Shown here: piece after piece, positions 23,921 through 33,222 of the stretch
Numbering within the stretch: position 1 is the stretch's first letter
How the letters are laid out: the number at the start of each line of letters is the position of its first letter
Assembly (NCBI GenBank): GCA_003661975.1
Contig: QMXE01000005.1
Span: 1 to 34,528, forward strand
Origin: Candidatus Bathyarchaeota archaeon
GTDB taxonomy: Archaea > Thermoproteota > Bathyarchaeia > Bathyarchaeales > DTEX01
Reading direction: 5' to 3'
Length of the DNA: 34,528 bases
Position numbers and translations under genes: made by a program
Notes under the pieces: model-generated
The model's input: only the letters and a program-made list of their open reading frames with translations
What the model was told of the DNA's origin: nothing
Databases searched by the model: none

Positions 23921-24820
23921 TCAACCACCATATATTGGAATACCATTATTTGGATCTCTAGTGTATTCCATAAATTTCTCTAGTATCTGCCTAGTTACAG
24001 GCCCCATTTTCCCTTCACCTATCTGCCTCTTATTGACCTCTCTTATTGGCATAACCTCCGCTGCAGTTCCAGTAAGAAATGCCTCATCGGCATTGTAAAG
24101 CTCCGCCACGGTGATTCCCTTTTCGATGACTTGATAGCCGAGCTTTTGAGCTATCTCCTTGATGACACTTGCAGTTATTCCAGGAAGAGCCCCGCTTGTC
24201 GACGGCGGGGTGAACAATTTGCCGTCCTTAACGATAAAAATGTTTTCTCCAGTTGCCTCACAGATAAAACCGTTTGGATCCAGAATTATTGCCTCATCAG
24301 CACCAGCATTATTTGCTTCGATCTTAGCCAATATACTGTTCAAGTAATTTAAAGATTTAATTTCATGTGTTGTCGCATCAACAGAGTCCCTTCTAACCCA
24401 TGAGACTATCATGCTCATACCTCTTTCTCTAACCTTCTCATCATATAATTGAAGTAGAGGAACAGCAATTATTATAACGGATGGCTTTGGACACTTCCTT
24501 GGATCCAAGCCTAGATCTCCCTTCCCTCTGGTTACAACAAGTCTGATATAAGCATCTTTAAGACCGTTTTTTCTAAGAGTCTCTAATACAGCCTCTATCA
24601 TCTCATCTTTCGTCATCGGTATATCCAGCATTATCGCTTTAGCCGAGTTATACAGTCGGTCTATATGTTCCTTAAGCTTAAAAACTACACCGTTATATGA
24701 ACGGATACCCTCGAAGACTCCATCTCCATAGAGAAATCCATGATCAAAGACTGAGATTTTCGCTTCTGATTCAGGATAAAATTTTCCATCAATGTAAATA
24801 AGTAGTTCCCTCTCAGACAA
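23921..24820 (-). CDS. ilvE: Branched-chain amino acid aminotransferase
   Basis: This fold-type IV PLP enzyme interconverts Leu/Ile/Val and their 2-oxo acids. It has IYIDGKFYPESEAKISVFDHGFLYGDGVFEGIR at the N terminus, the catalytic lysine in EIKSLNYLNS, CEATGENIF at the PLP phosphate site, and the FLTGTAAEVMPI segment. TTG 24820 is chosen because GAGGTG lies six bases upstream and relatives begin close to the SELLIYIDG block; GTG 24829 and TTG 24826 are in frame. It is co-directional with the alanine dehydrogenase-family gene 6 bases downstream. Confidence 0.94.
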   Translation of the reverse strand: MSERELLIYIDGKFYPESEAKISVFDHGFLYGDGVFEGIRSYNGVVFKLKEHIDRLYNSAKAIMLDIPMTKDEMIEAVLETLRKNGLKDAYIRLVVTRGKGDLGLDPRKCPKPSVIIIAVPLLQLYDEKVRERGMSMIVSWVRRDSVDATTHEIKSLNYLNSILAKIEANNAGADEAIILDPNGFICEATGENIFIVKDGKLFTPPSTSGALPGITASVIKEIAQKLGYQVIEKGITVAELYNADEAFLTGTAAEVMPIREVNKRQIGEGKMGPVTRQILEKFMEYTRDPNNGIPIYGG

Positions 24821-24877
24821 ACCCAACACCTCATCAGAATCAACTTAGTTTATGACTATAAAAAAGTAATGTGTGGC

Positions 24878-26752
24878 TTATCCGTAAAAGCGCGGTCGCC
24901 TGGAGAGCCTCATCGGAAGACTTAGGGGCTTGAAGGGCTTATCTCTAACGCGCTCCTTGATCTCGCTGATAAGATCTTTAAGGTGCATTCTTCTTATCTC
25001 TCCACCCATCTCCGCGCCTGAAATCCTACGATCTCTAACGGATAAAACTCCAGACTCCAATTCTCTCTGCCCGACAACTATTATGTATGGTATCCATTCC
25101 ATTTCGGCCTCTCTGATCTTCTTTTGCATAGTCATCGGCCGATCATCCCAGTCAACTCTTATATTGTGCTTAGAGATCTCTTTGGCGATCTTTTCGGCTT
25201 CTTGGAAGAAACGGTCAGCAACAGGAATCACCCTTACTTGAGTTGGGGAGAGCCATAATGGAAGCATGGGAGGCTTTCCCCTCTTTTGGTCCATATAGGC
25301 CTTCTCGAGCATCGCATATAGATCCCGCTCAATAGCCCCGCTTGGAGAGCAGTGTAGGATTAATGGAACCCTTCTTTCTCCCTTCTCGTCAATATAGCAT
25401 ATCCCGTATCTACCAGCATTTTCTGTATCTATTTGATCGGTTGATAGAGCTGATGCCTTGTCCAGGTTGTCAATAAAGTTGAATTCCCACTTTAAAACAA
25501 AATAGAAGAACTGTTTGTTCCATACTTCAATAAGCGCGGGCTTTCCAAACTTTCTTACAAGAAGAGCGATGAAGCCCTTATTTTCTTCATAAAAATCCTT
25601 AGTGAACCTTATGACCAGCTCATAATCTTCTCGATTCAAACCGAATCCCTCAAGAGTTTCGATGCTCAGCTGGAATCTCCTCAGCATCTCCTCTTTAGCC
25701 TGCTCTAAATCAGCGCATATTGCATGAACATCAGGCATCGTGAAAGCTCTTAGCCTTCTAAGACCAGAGAGCTCGCCGCTCTTTTCCCTTCTAAAGCTAT
25801 ATCTGGTCAGCTCATATATTCTGAGCGGGAGCTGACGATAAGATATCTGAGTACCTCGGAGTATTAGGAACTGTCCAAAGCATGCACTAAACCTAAGAAA
25901 GAACTCCTTATCGTCGGATCTCAGAATATACTGTCGTGCAGGGAACCTATGCAGATAACTTGCAAGAGCTGGATGCTCAAGATCATACATGATCGGTGTT
26001 TCGACTTCCATACCGCCGTATGCGATTACCTTCTCAGTCACGAACTGCTCCATTAAAGACTTTATCAATCTTCCCTTCGGATACCACCTGAAGTTTCCGG
26101 GATCGCTTGCCGGCTCATAATCAACTAATTCAAGTCTCCGCATTAAATTAACGTGTGGGGGAGTCTGCTGAACCGCCCTCATCTTTGAGATCTCATAATG
26201 CGCAAATTTCCTCAGATTTTCATGATTGGTGAAATCATAATCTTCGACGGGAATCAATCTTCCGTCAAGATCCATTATATACCAATCGGATCTTATCTTC
26301 TCCTCTGCCTTTAGAGCCTCAGAAACTACCTCCTTCTCTTCTCTCAGCTGGATTGAACGAAACTGCTCTGCGAGCGGATGGCCTTTCACTGAGATTGTGA
26401 AAGCCTTACACCAGCCGAATGGAGCTCTATAAGTCTCTATTCCCAGACCCTTCGCATAAGACTCCATGTCCTTCAAAATCTCTAGGGCTTCATATGAAGA
26501 TGCAAGATCCCCACTCAGATGCGCATAGGGATATATGAGAATCCTATTCGCCTTTATCCTATTTAAGAAGACCTTCACATCATCTATCGCTTTTCGTCCA
26601 GTTTGAATAGTATCTCCCTTTTCGACTGAAACGAAGAGAACAACCAATTCTTCTAGGCGGCAGGGCTTTCTCTCGCATTCCTCTGCTGAAGCAATCTCCC
26701 TTTCGATCGGCTGATACTCAATGAAATCTGAGTGAAGCTGAAGTATCTTCAT
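24878..26752 (-). CDS. thrS: Threonyl-tRNA synthetase, archaeal type with DTD-like editing domain
   Basis: The 624-residue protein charges tRNA-Thr. Residues 1 to about 145 form the archaeal editing domain related to D-aminoacyl-tRNA deacylase (MKILQLHSDFIEY, ILIYPYAHLSGDLA and APFGWCKAFTISVKGHPLAE), which removes misattached serine. The class II core has FSACFGQ with the zinc Cys, RYSFRREKSGELSGLRRLRAFTMPDVHA as motif 2, and LHCSPSGAIERDLYAML as motif 3. The anticodon domain ends the protein (LWLSPTQVRVIPV and IPYIIVVGQREL). ATG 26752 is preceded by TGAGG. A 291-base gap lies upstream. Confidence 0.96.
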   Translation of the reverse strand: MKILQLHSDFIEYQPIEREIASAEECERKPCRLEELVVLFVSVEKGDTIQTGRKAIDDVKVFLNRIKANRILIYPYAHLSGDLASSYEALEILKDMESYAKGLGIETYRAPFGWCKAFTISVKGHPLAEQFRSIQLREEKEVVSEALKAEEKIRSDWYIMDLDGRLIPVEDYDFTNHENLRKFAHYEISKMRAVQQTPPHVNLMRRLELVDYEPASDPGNFRWYPKGRLIKSLMEQFVTEKVIAYGGMEVETPIMYDLEHPALASYLHRFPARQYILRSDDKEFFLRFSACFGQFLILRGTQISYRQLPLRIYELTRYSFRREKSGELSGLRRLRAFTMPDVHAICADLEQAKEEMLRRFQLSIETLEGFGLNREDYELVIRFTKDFYEENKGFIALLVRKFGKPALIEVWNKQFFYFVLKWEFNFIDNLDKASALSTDQIDTENAGRYGICYIDEKGERRVPLILHCSPSGAIERDLYAMLEKAYMDQKRGKPPMLPLWLSPTQVRVIPVADRFFQEAEKIAKEISKHNIRVDWDDRPMTMQKKIREAEMEWIPYIIVVGQRELESGVLSVRDRRISGAEMGGEIRRMHLKDLISEIKERVRDKPFKPLSLPMRLSRRPRFYG

Positions 26753-27043
26753 GTATGAAGCCTCATCAACCGTAAGGATTACCTTAATTTTTTACTATCG
26801 ATATTAGATAAAGATTTTGTGAGAAAAGCACATCCTATAATAGCAAACCCATCACATTATATCTTCACAATGCATTAAGTCTATGTTCCCTAGCAGCCTC
26901 TCAAACCGCTTTCATCAGTCAAAATGAAAGGATCAGCAACTCAATGAAATACAGATGATCAATTTCATTTTAGTTTACTTCACTTTACAGCATCTAAAAA
27001 TTGTCTGTAGAGTTAGAGGAAAGAAAAGATTAGCTCTTTGATC
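26753..27043. other. 291-base AT-rich gap upstream of thrS with an inverted repeat
   Basis: No gene is recognised. AATGAAAT (26943-26950) and ATTTCATT (26962-26969) are perfect 8-base inverted arms around an 11-base spacer. A TATA-like TTTATCTAATA close to thrS on the minus strand is a candidate promoter. The repeat lies nearly 200 bases before thrS and about 75 bases past the end of the zinc-protein gene at 27044, so it could belong to either transcript, or mark a small RNA. Confidence 0.35.
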
Positions 27044-27259
27044 TCAGCCCTTAAATCTCCATCTCTCCAGCATCTTCTCCTTCTTAATGGCTTTCTTGTA
27101 TTCCTTATAATGCTCTCTACAGAGATAGGCTCTTCGCGTCCCCTCAGCATTTGAGATCTTCAAGCCAGCAGCCTCAACATTGGATATCGATAATGACCGA
27201 ATAGCTTCCCTATCACAGCCATCAACGCTACATCGTATGCCCTTAGATACCCTCCCCAT
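27044..27259 (-). CDS. Small zinc-binding protein
   Basis: The 71-residue product has a likely zinc site made of Cys10 and Cys15 (CSVDGC) and Cys47 and His50 (CREH), followed by a lysine-rich helix KEYKKAIKKEKMLERW. Such small archaeal proteins are common and uncharacterised; nucleic-acid or protein binding is possible. ATG 27259 has GGTGG upstream; an in-frame ATG at 27277 would add six residues that look unrelated. Confidence 0.75.
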   Translation of the reverse strand: MGRVSKGIRCSVDGCDREAIRSLSISNVEAAGLKISNAEGTRRAYLCREHYKEYKKAIKKEKMLERWRFKG

Positions 27260-27385
27260 ACAGCAACCACCAAACATTCATTATGAATGTAATATCTTAT
27301 GGAATGTTCCTAAATGAATCTTTCTTCATCAGATAAGTATCAGAGACGCACATGCTTATATCAAGAGAAGTTGATAGCAATCTTC

Positions 27386-28312
27386 TCAGGCACTCTTCCG
27401 CGTAGAAACCTTCTCATATATGCATTCAGCCCTCTCATAGATCTCGGAACTTGATCTTAATCCTCTAGGCCCTGGCTCTTCAATAACAAAAGAGGCGGAA
27501 GCTGAGCCTACACAGGAGCACCAAAGAGGCTCTTTTCCTCTTATGTATTCGGCTAGAAATGCACCGATGAAGACATCTCCAGCTCCCGTTGTATCAACGA
27601 CGATCCTAGGTTTGGCGGCTGGAACCTCATAGATCCTTCCATTAAAGCTTAAGGTTACACCTCTTCCTCCTCTCGTGACGATTACTATATCTACACCCAT
27701 CTTACACAATATTCCAATAGCATCATCAACTTTTAGATTTCCCATTGCGATTTTAATTTCCTCTTCAGAAGCCTTAAAAATATCGATTATCCTCAGAACT
27801 CTTTGATCTTCAAGCTTTCCCAATGAGACTCTCCCTTCCTCATTGAATCTTCTTAGGAGGCCTTGTGGATCTAGTGAAAGAAGGGAGGCGTTTTCGCGTA
27901 GCTTATCTATCACCTCATAGGAGACTTCGCCTGCGATTGGAGATATATGCGCGACCTTTGCTGAAAGGGATTCCGGAATCAATGAAGGCGTGATGGGAGG
28001 AGCCCTACTTTTTAAGATAAGCTGTCTTCTGCCCATCTCATCATATATAAGCTCATAACTCGTGGTAGACGCGCCCTTAATTCTACGTAGCATTGAAAGA
28101 TCAATGTCTTCATTCATTAACCATCTTACATAATCTTCAGGAAAATCTTCTCCTACATTTGAGATTACTGATACTTTCGCTTTAAGTCTTTTAGCGGCTA
28201 ACGAGACAAAAGTCGGAGGACCTCCTAAGCTGGGCTTGCTAATCAAATCCCTTTTAGTTCTTATGAAGTCTATAGAGAAGTGTCCGACCGTAACGAGATC
28301 GAAAGATAACAT
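27386..28312 (-). CDS. PfkB-family carbohydrate/nucleoside kinase
   Basis: The protein has the ribokinase-family fold: the opening FDLVTVGHFSIDFI, the GGPPTFVSLAAKRLKAKVSVISNVGEDF block with the first PfkB signature glycines, and the C-terminal signature DTTGAGDVFIGAFLAEY with the catalytic Asp. The substrate is not evident; archaeal relatives phosphorylate sugars, inositol or nucleosides. Inositol is worth considering because an archaetidylinositol-phosphate synthase lies at 28783, beyond S26e, but this is only proximity. ATG 28312 is preferred since the fold begins there and GGAG lies upstream; ATG 28345 is an in-frame alternative with a TATA-like element about 27 bases before it. Confidence 0.86.
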   Translation of the reverse strand: MLSFDLVTVGHFSIDFIRTKRDLISKPSLGGPPTFVSLAAKRLKAKVSVISNVGEDFPEDYVRWLMNEDIDLSMLRRIKGASTTSYELIYDEMGRRQLILKSRAPPITPSLIPESLSAKVAHISPIAGEVSYEVIDKLRENASLLSLDPQGLLRRFNEEGRVSLGKLEDQRVLRIIDIFKASEEEIKIAMGNLKVDDAIGILCKMGVDIVIVTRGGRGVTLSFNGRIYEVPAAKPRIVVDTTGAGDVFIGAFLAEYIRGKEPLWCSCVGSASASFVIEEPGPRGLRSSSEIYERAECIYEKVSTRKSA

Positions 28313-28466
28313 TCCTATGCTCCACAAAAATTTTAGGGCGCTCATGATTTAATCTTATTGGCGGAGAAAAATTGTTTAAAGGCGGATATTTTTTTAGAAA
28401 GGTATAAGTGTATATTCATTCCTTTTCTATGTGACTTTCAAAGAATATTTGGTAAGCGTGAAGGCT

Positions 28467-28751
28467 ATGCCGATTAAAAGGAAGAGTAGGGGAAGATCCA
28501 AGGGTCAAAAGGGTAGAAGCGGATATGTTCAGTGTAGCATGTGCGGAGAGCTCGTTCCACGAGATAAGGCTAAGAAGGCGACAAGAAGAATCTCGCTTGT
28601 AGATCCTGTCCTTGCAAGAGAGCTCCGCCAGAAGGGAGCATACTTACCTGCACGATTCGATACGAAATACTACTGTATTTCATGCGCCGTGCATTTAGGC
28701 TTAGTTAAGGTGAGGGCTAAAGAGGCTAGGAAGAGCAGGAGCAGGAGATAG
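28467..28751 (+). CDS. rps26e: Small ribosomal subunit protein S26e (eS26)
   Basis: The 94-residue product begins MPIKRKSRGRSKG, has CSMC at residues 23-26 and CISC at 70-73 forming the zinc site, and VPRDKAKK between them, as expected for 30S protein eS26. ATG 28467 gives the normal N terminus and has GAAGG just before it; the upstream GTG at 28431 would add twelve unrelated residues. eS26 is known to me from Thermoproteota and other TACK archaea and eukaryotes but not Euryarchaeota, so it helps place the organism. It converges on the phosphatidyltransferase gene. Confidence 0.95.
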   Translation: MPIKRKSRGRSKGQKGRSGYVQCSMCGELVPRDKAKKATRRISLVDPVLARELRQKGAYLPARFDTKYYCISCAVHLGLVKVRAKEARKSRSRR

Positions 28752-28782
28752 GCGATCTCACTGAATAATGTCTATTGACTTG

Positions 28783-29397
28783 CTACTTCGAGCCTTTCCT
28801 AAAGAAGAATATTGTCCGTTGAAGCACGGTGAGGTTGGTTGCTATCGCTAGAAGGAGGATTCCCCAACGTATGATATCTATTCCGAAGACATTAAGGAGA
28901 GATGCAACAATTATTACTATGATCCTTTCAGCTCTTTCGAATAAGCCTATAGTTTCCATAGGGACGCCTTCAGCCTCAGATCTCGCCCTAGCATAGCTCG
29001 TAAGTAATGATCCTATAAGGGCAAGAAGTCCCCATAAAAGATCACACAGTCCACCGAGTATAATTCCAATATAAATTGCTGAATCCACATATCTATCTAT
29101 CAGCGAGTCTAAGAATCCTCCCTTAGCCGAGGCTTTCCCATAAATTCTCGCCAATGCACCGTCTAATGCATCCATGAATCCAGAGATTAGAAGCATAATT
29201 ATCGCGGCTAATAAGTAAACTCTGCTCATGGCGGGATTGAACATGTTTACTCCGGCAAGCCAGTATAGGAGGCCTGAGAAGAGACCTGAAAGCAAGCCAA
29301 TTATGCTCAGGTGATTTGGAGTTAATCCGATCTCGTTGGCAATCTCAGCCTCTTTCCTAAGCATCGATTGAATTCTCTTTTTGATCCTCGTTAGCAA
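28783..29397 (-). CDS. CDP-alcohol phosphatidyltransferase, probable archaetidylinositol phosphate synthase
   Basis: This 204-residue integral membrane enzyme carries the full family motif DG-AR-G-D-D: Asp76, Asp79-Gly80, Ala83-Arg84, Gly93, Asp97 and Asp101. Several hydrophobic helices flank it. Such enzymes join CDP-archaeol to an alcohol phosphate. The archaeal group with this length and layout makes archaetidylinositol phosphate from inositol 1-phosphate, but glycerol or serine acceptors cannot be ruled out. The start is TTG 29397 with GGTGGA upstream. It ends the minus-strand run that begins with the SAM hydroxide adenosyltransferase gene. Confidence 0.85.
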   Translation of the reverse strand: MLTRIKKRIQSMLRKEAEIANEIGLTPNHLSIIGLLSGLFSGLLYWLAGVNMFNPAMSRVYLLAAIIMLLISGFMDALDGALARIYGKASAKGGFLDSLIDRYVDSAIYIGIILGGLCDLLWGLLALIGSLLTSYARARSEAEGVPMETIGLFERAERIIVIIVASLLNVFGIDIIRWGILLLAIATNLTVLQRTIFFFRKGSK

Positions 29398-29433
29398 CTT
29401 TAATTTTCCACCATAACTTATGAGGTGTTTAGC

Positions 29434-30327
29434 TCAAAACTTTTTGAGTATCTTCGCTACGTTTTTATGCCTTGGAACGCCAAAGTATCCTGCCACGAGT
29501 GGACATTTGGTTCTCAGCAGTAGTAGATGAGGCTTCTCTAACTTTAGCTCCGTTAGGGTTTCCGCATAGGCCATTCCTTTTGCCACAATAAAATCTGAGG
29601 ATCTATACGTTTCTAGAAATTCTTCGCTGCATTCTGAGGGAATAAAGCCTAAAGCATCTGACCCCGTGGTTATGATCTCATCTGCAACCTTATCCATTCC
29701 GACAAATAATGCATCCTCTAATGTCGCATCGTTCAAGATCGGTTTCCCCTTAACTCCAACTATCACTCTTCCACCGTCAATTATACTCTTCAGCTCCTTA
29801 ACGAGTAGGGTGTCAAAGGCCACTTCACCAGCATTATCAGTCAAAAAGAGGATCCTCTTTGATCTGCGGGCTATCTCAAATGCTTCTGGAAGATCATCTA
29901 TCACCAATTCTTTTTCAGCTTGCTGAATAAGTCTGGCAATATCACTAAACGTAAACTCATGGCCAGGTATATCGAATTCCATTATATTACCGACAATAGA
30001 TATTAGACATGCCATTCGGAAACGGGATCTCTTATCTCTCTTTGATGAAAGAATTTTCTCGGCGTAAGGCAGAAGTTTTAGAGCCTCCCTGTTGCATATA
30101 CGTTTCTTCTCTATGAATGGATCTGGATTTCCCGTTATCTCCTTAATCATCCTATCCCTTTTGGTTCCAATGATTGCTGGCACACTCGTAGGCTTAAATT
30201 CCCTGCAGAGCAAGCATAAAAGCTCTTCAATGGCCTTAAATCTTATCTGTGGGTCATCAGTTGCCTCAAGAATCTCATTATATCCTCTATTAAAGAGGCA
30301 TAGAGCGCAGCTGGTTGCGACCTTCAA
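29434..30327 (-). CDS. DUF89/ARMT1-like metal-dependent phosphatase
   Basis: The 297-residue protein matches the DUF89 family. It has an N-terminal CALC motif, the metal and phosphate site LTDNAGEVAFD near residue 165, VIVGVKGKPILNDATLEDA, a later IVAKGMAYAETL, and the C-terminal KCPLVAGYFGVPRHKNVAK. Studied members are metal-dependent phosphatases proposed to destroy harmful phosphorylated metabolites, for example sugar phosphates. The start is TTG 30327 with GAGG nine bases upstream. It lies 22 bases after TIM and 36 before the phosphatidyltransferase on the same strand, consistent with a role near triose phosphate metabolism. Confidence 0.88.
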   Translation of the reverse strand: MKVATSCALCLFNRGYNEILEATDDPQIRFKAIEELLCLLCREFKPTSVPAIIGTKRDRMIKEITGNPDPFIEKKRICNREALKLLPYAEKILSSKRDKRSRFRMACLISIVGNIMEFDIPGHEFTFSDIARLIQQAEKELVIDDLPEAFEIARRSKRILFLTDNAGEVAFDTLLVKELKSIIDGGRVIVGVKGKPILNDATLEDALFVGMDKVADEIITTGSDALGFIPSECSEEFLETYRSSDFIVAKGMAYAETLTELKLEKPHLLLLRTKCPLVAGYFGVPRHKNVAKILKKF

Positions 30328-30349
30328 CCAGTATACCTCTTTGTAAAGC

Positions 30350-31087
<738 letters not shown>

Positions 31088-31116
31088 TTATTCTTTCCCT
31101 AAAGAGAAGGGTAATA

Positions 31117-31965
31117 TCAGCATCCTCTAGGCTTTGTTAGAATGACGCGATCTCCAATCTTTATATTTAAGAGGCTTGAGGCATTCCCCTGATTTATCGA
31201 GATCTCTAAGAAGCCCGTTCCGCCAACTATGGAAAGCAGGGAACCTTTCTGGACATCATCATAGGATGAGCATAACTTTACTCTCACCTCTCTATCCCTG
31301 AACTTAAATTGAAGACTCGCGCCGTCTGAGATTCCAAGGGCCTTAAGCATGCTTTCTGGAATATTCGTGATCAAATTGCCAAATCTGTCTATGTATAGAA
31401 TTTCCCCTACAACTTCATTTCCCATGATTTTCGGAGATAAGAAACTGGGCATTACGGGGTTTTCCACTCTTGGACCGAACTCGGAAGGATCAACACCATT
31501 TGCTAGGTGAGCTGCTGCTGGACTGAATATATCTCTTCCATGGAATGTTCTTGAAACGCGCCTTAACATATACTTTGGATTTGCAATTTCATACACGCAT
31601 TTGACCCCGTCATTTCTTGCAGCAAGCATTAATAGGCCGTTATCTGGACCAACATAGAAGGCCCTCTCTGTCTCCACTATTATCGGCTTACGTGCCGTTC
31701 CGACGCCTGGATCTACAACTGCTACATGAATCGTCCCTTTAGGAAAGTGAGGAGCTGCTTGGGCTAGAATGAATGCCCCCATTCTAACATTGAACTTTTC
31801 GATCTCGTGACTGACATCAACTATCCGCGCCTTTTGACATATAGAGATTATAACGGCTTTCATCTCTGCAACGTATGGATCCCTCAGTCCGAAATCTGAA
31901 AGAAGCGTGATTATAGGCCTATAATTAACCAATCTGAACGCCCTAACAATTGAGTATTCATTCAA
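31117..31965 (-). CDS. SAM hydroxide adenosyltransferase (DUF62 family)
   Basis: Family members split S-adenosylmethionine to adenosine and methionine using a water-derived hydroxide; relatives are the fluorinase and chlorinase. The sequence shows ITLLSDFGLRDPYVAEMKA, IVDVSHEI, IHVAVVDPGVGTARKPI, FYVGPDNGLL, TFHGRDIFSPAAAHLA and the C-terminal domain segment GEILYIDRFGNLITNI. No halogenase-type change is apparent by eye. The open frame starts with TTG 31965; TTG 31932, just before the conserved RPIITLLSDFG, is also plausible. It heads the minus-strand run to TIM, DUF89 and the phosphatidyltransferase. Confidence 0.93.
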   Translation of the reverse strand: MNEYSIVRAFRLVNYRPIITLLSDFGLRDPYVAEMKAVIISICQKARIVDVSHEIEKFNVRMGAFILAQAAPHFPKGTIHVAVVDPGVGTARKPIIVETERAFYVGPDNGLLMLAARNDGVKCVYEIANPKYMLRRVSRTFHGRDIFSPAAAHLANGVDPSEFGPRVENPVMPSFLSPKIMGNEVVGEILYIDRFGNLITNIPESMLKALGISDGASLQFKFRDREVRVKLCSSYDDVQKGSLLSIVGGTGFLEISINQGNASSLLNIKIGDRVILTKPRGC

Positions 31966-32033
31966 AAAAATGAATTTTTAGGAAGTTATATTAGCAGAAA
32001 GGCAGAAGATGTAAAGGAGTAGGGGCGAAGTTG

Positions 32034-33092
32034 ATGAACAGCGTTGATGCACCGCAGATTACAGATGTATTTTTGCGTAAGCTCTATAGGCGGATGAAAC
32101 CGTCACTTTCATTTCAAGCAAAGACAAAGGAAGAATTCGAAGAATGGAAACGGAAACTGAAGAATAAGATCGTAGAGTTATTAGGAGAGTTTCCGGAACC
32201 CGCGCCATTAAATCCGCAGCTTCTCTCAACAGAAGAGACTGAAAAATATGTTAGGGAGAAGTGGCTGATACAGTCAGAGCAAGACTGTTACGTTCCCCTT
32301 TATCTTCTCATACCCAAAAATGTAGATGGGAAAAGACCTGCAATATTATGTGCCCATGGACATGGGCCTTATGGCAAGGATCCAGTGGCCGGAGTACATT
32401 TTAATGATCCAGAGAGAAAAGCGAATATCCTTAGACATAATTATAATTATGGAGAGCAGATGGCTGAGAGAGGCTTCGTTACGATAGTGCCCGACTGGAG
32501 GAGCTTTGGAGAGCGAATAGCATATCAAAATCCCTATCTGGGAAGAGATATATGCAATATTCATTTTATACAGCATTTAATTCTTGGTAGAACGCTTCTC
32601 GGTTCAAATATCTTTGATGGAATGCGCGTAATCGACTTTCTTTTAACAAGAGAGGAAGTCGACCCTGAGAGAATAGGATGTATGGGATTATCCTTTGGAG
32701 GCACAATGACAACGTATCTTGCATTGCTTGATGATAGAATAAAGGCCGCTGACATAATATGCTATGCAACTACAACTGAACATTATGCAATTTCAAGGCC
32801 AAACTTCTGCGGTTCCCAGCTAGTTCCATACTTATATAAATATGCGGATGTTCCCGATGTGATAGCGGCTATTGCCCCAAAGCCTCTCTTAATAGAAAGC
32901 GGAGCTTCAGATACATGCTTTTGGATCCACTCAGCAAAGAAGGCTCACGAGATAATTAAGAGAGCCTATGAAGTGAGTGGTCATCCGGAGAATCTCTGGA
33001 TCGAAGTTTTTCCAGGGGAACATAGCTTCTCGGGACGAATGGCATTCAAATTCTTTGAGAAGTTCCTATGCCAAGATAAGGGACGCGATTAA
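32034..33092 (+). CDS. Alpha/beta hydrolase, acetyl-esterase/dienelactone-hydrolase-like
   Basis: The 352-residue protein has an alpha/beta-hydrolase fold with the nucleophile elbow GLSFGG (Ser220), the acid Asp293 in SGASDTCF and His330 in GEHSFSG. An AHGHGP segment near residue 105 supplies the oxyanion region. The N-terminal 80 residues are a helical extension seen in the Abhydrolase_7-like and acetyl-xylan-esterase-like groups. There is no signal peptide. It probably cuts an ester, perhaps on a sugar or peptide, but the substrate is unknown. ATG 34 bases into line 32001 (position 32034) is preferred over the TTG three bases earlier. The next gene on the strand begins 130 bases later with its own TATA-like element. 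Confidence 0.86.
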   Translation: MNSVDAPQITDVFLRKLYRRMKPSLSFQAKTKEEFEEWKRKLKNKIVELLGEFPEPAPLNPQLLSTEETEKYVREKWLIQSEQDCYVPLYLLIPKNVDGKRPAILCAHGHGPYGKDPVAGVHFNDPERKANILRHNYNYGEQMAERGFVTIVPDWRSFGERIAYQNPYLGRDICNIHFIQHLILGRTLLGSNIFDGMRVIDFLLTREEVDPERIGCMGLSFGGTMTTYLALLDDRIKAADIICYATTTEHYAISRPNFCGSQLVPYLYKYADVPDVIAAIAPKPLLIESGASDTCFWIHSAKKAHEIIKRAYEVSGHPENLWIEVFPGEHSFSGRMAFKFFEKFLCQDKGRD

Positions 33093-33160
33093 TCCATCAG
33101 CATATATGAATATAGATGTTCATGCATGCTATTATCAGCTCATTTATGCATTAAAAATTA

Positions 33161-33170
33161 CATATAAATA
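33161..33170 (+). promoter_or_regulatory. Probable TATA box for the class V aminotransferase
   Basis: CATATAAATA lies about 52 bases before ATG 33223; a start site near 33190 would give a leader of about 33 bases. It supports the shorter start of the gene, since the longer open frame would begin upstream of the promoter and inside the esterase gene. Confidence 0.45.
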
Positions 33171-33222
33171 CTCCTTACAACCCAATATATTCCACCAAAA
33201 GCTATTGGGAAGCTGCTCTGAA

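Noticed and set aside
26850-26960. Possible box C/D guide RNA on the minus strand (TGATGA and CTGA words near 26910-26940)
   Set aside because: A C'-like ACTGATGA and a D'-like CTGA occur, but no proper terminal C and D boxes with correct spacing were found.
32977-33222. Longer N terminus for the class V aminotransferase, starting inside the esterase gene
   Set aside because: The extra part does not look like the family, overlaps the end of the esterase and lies before a TATA-like element; the family begins at ATG 33223.
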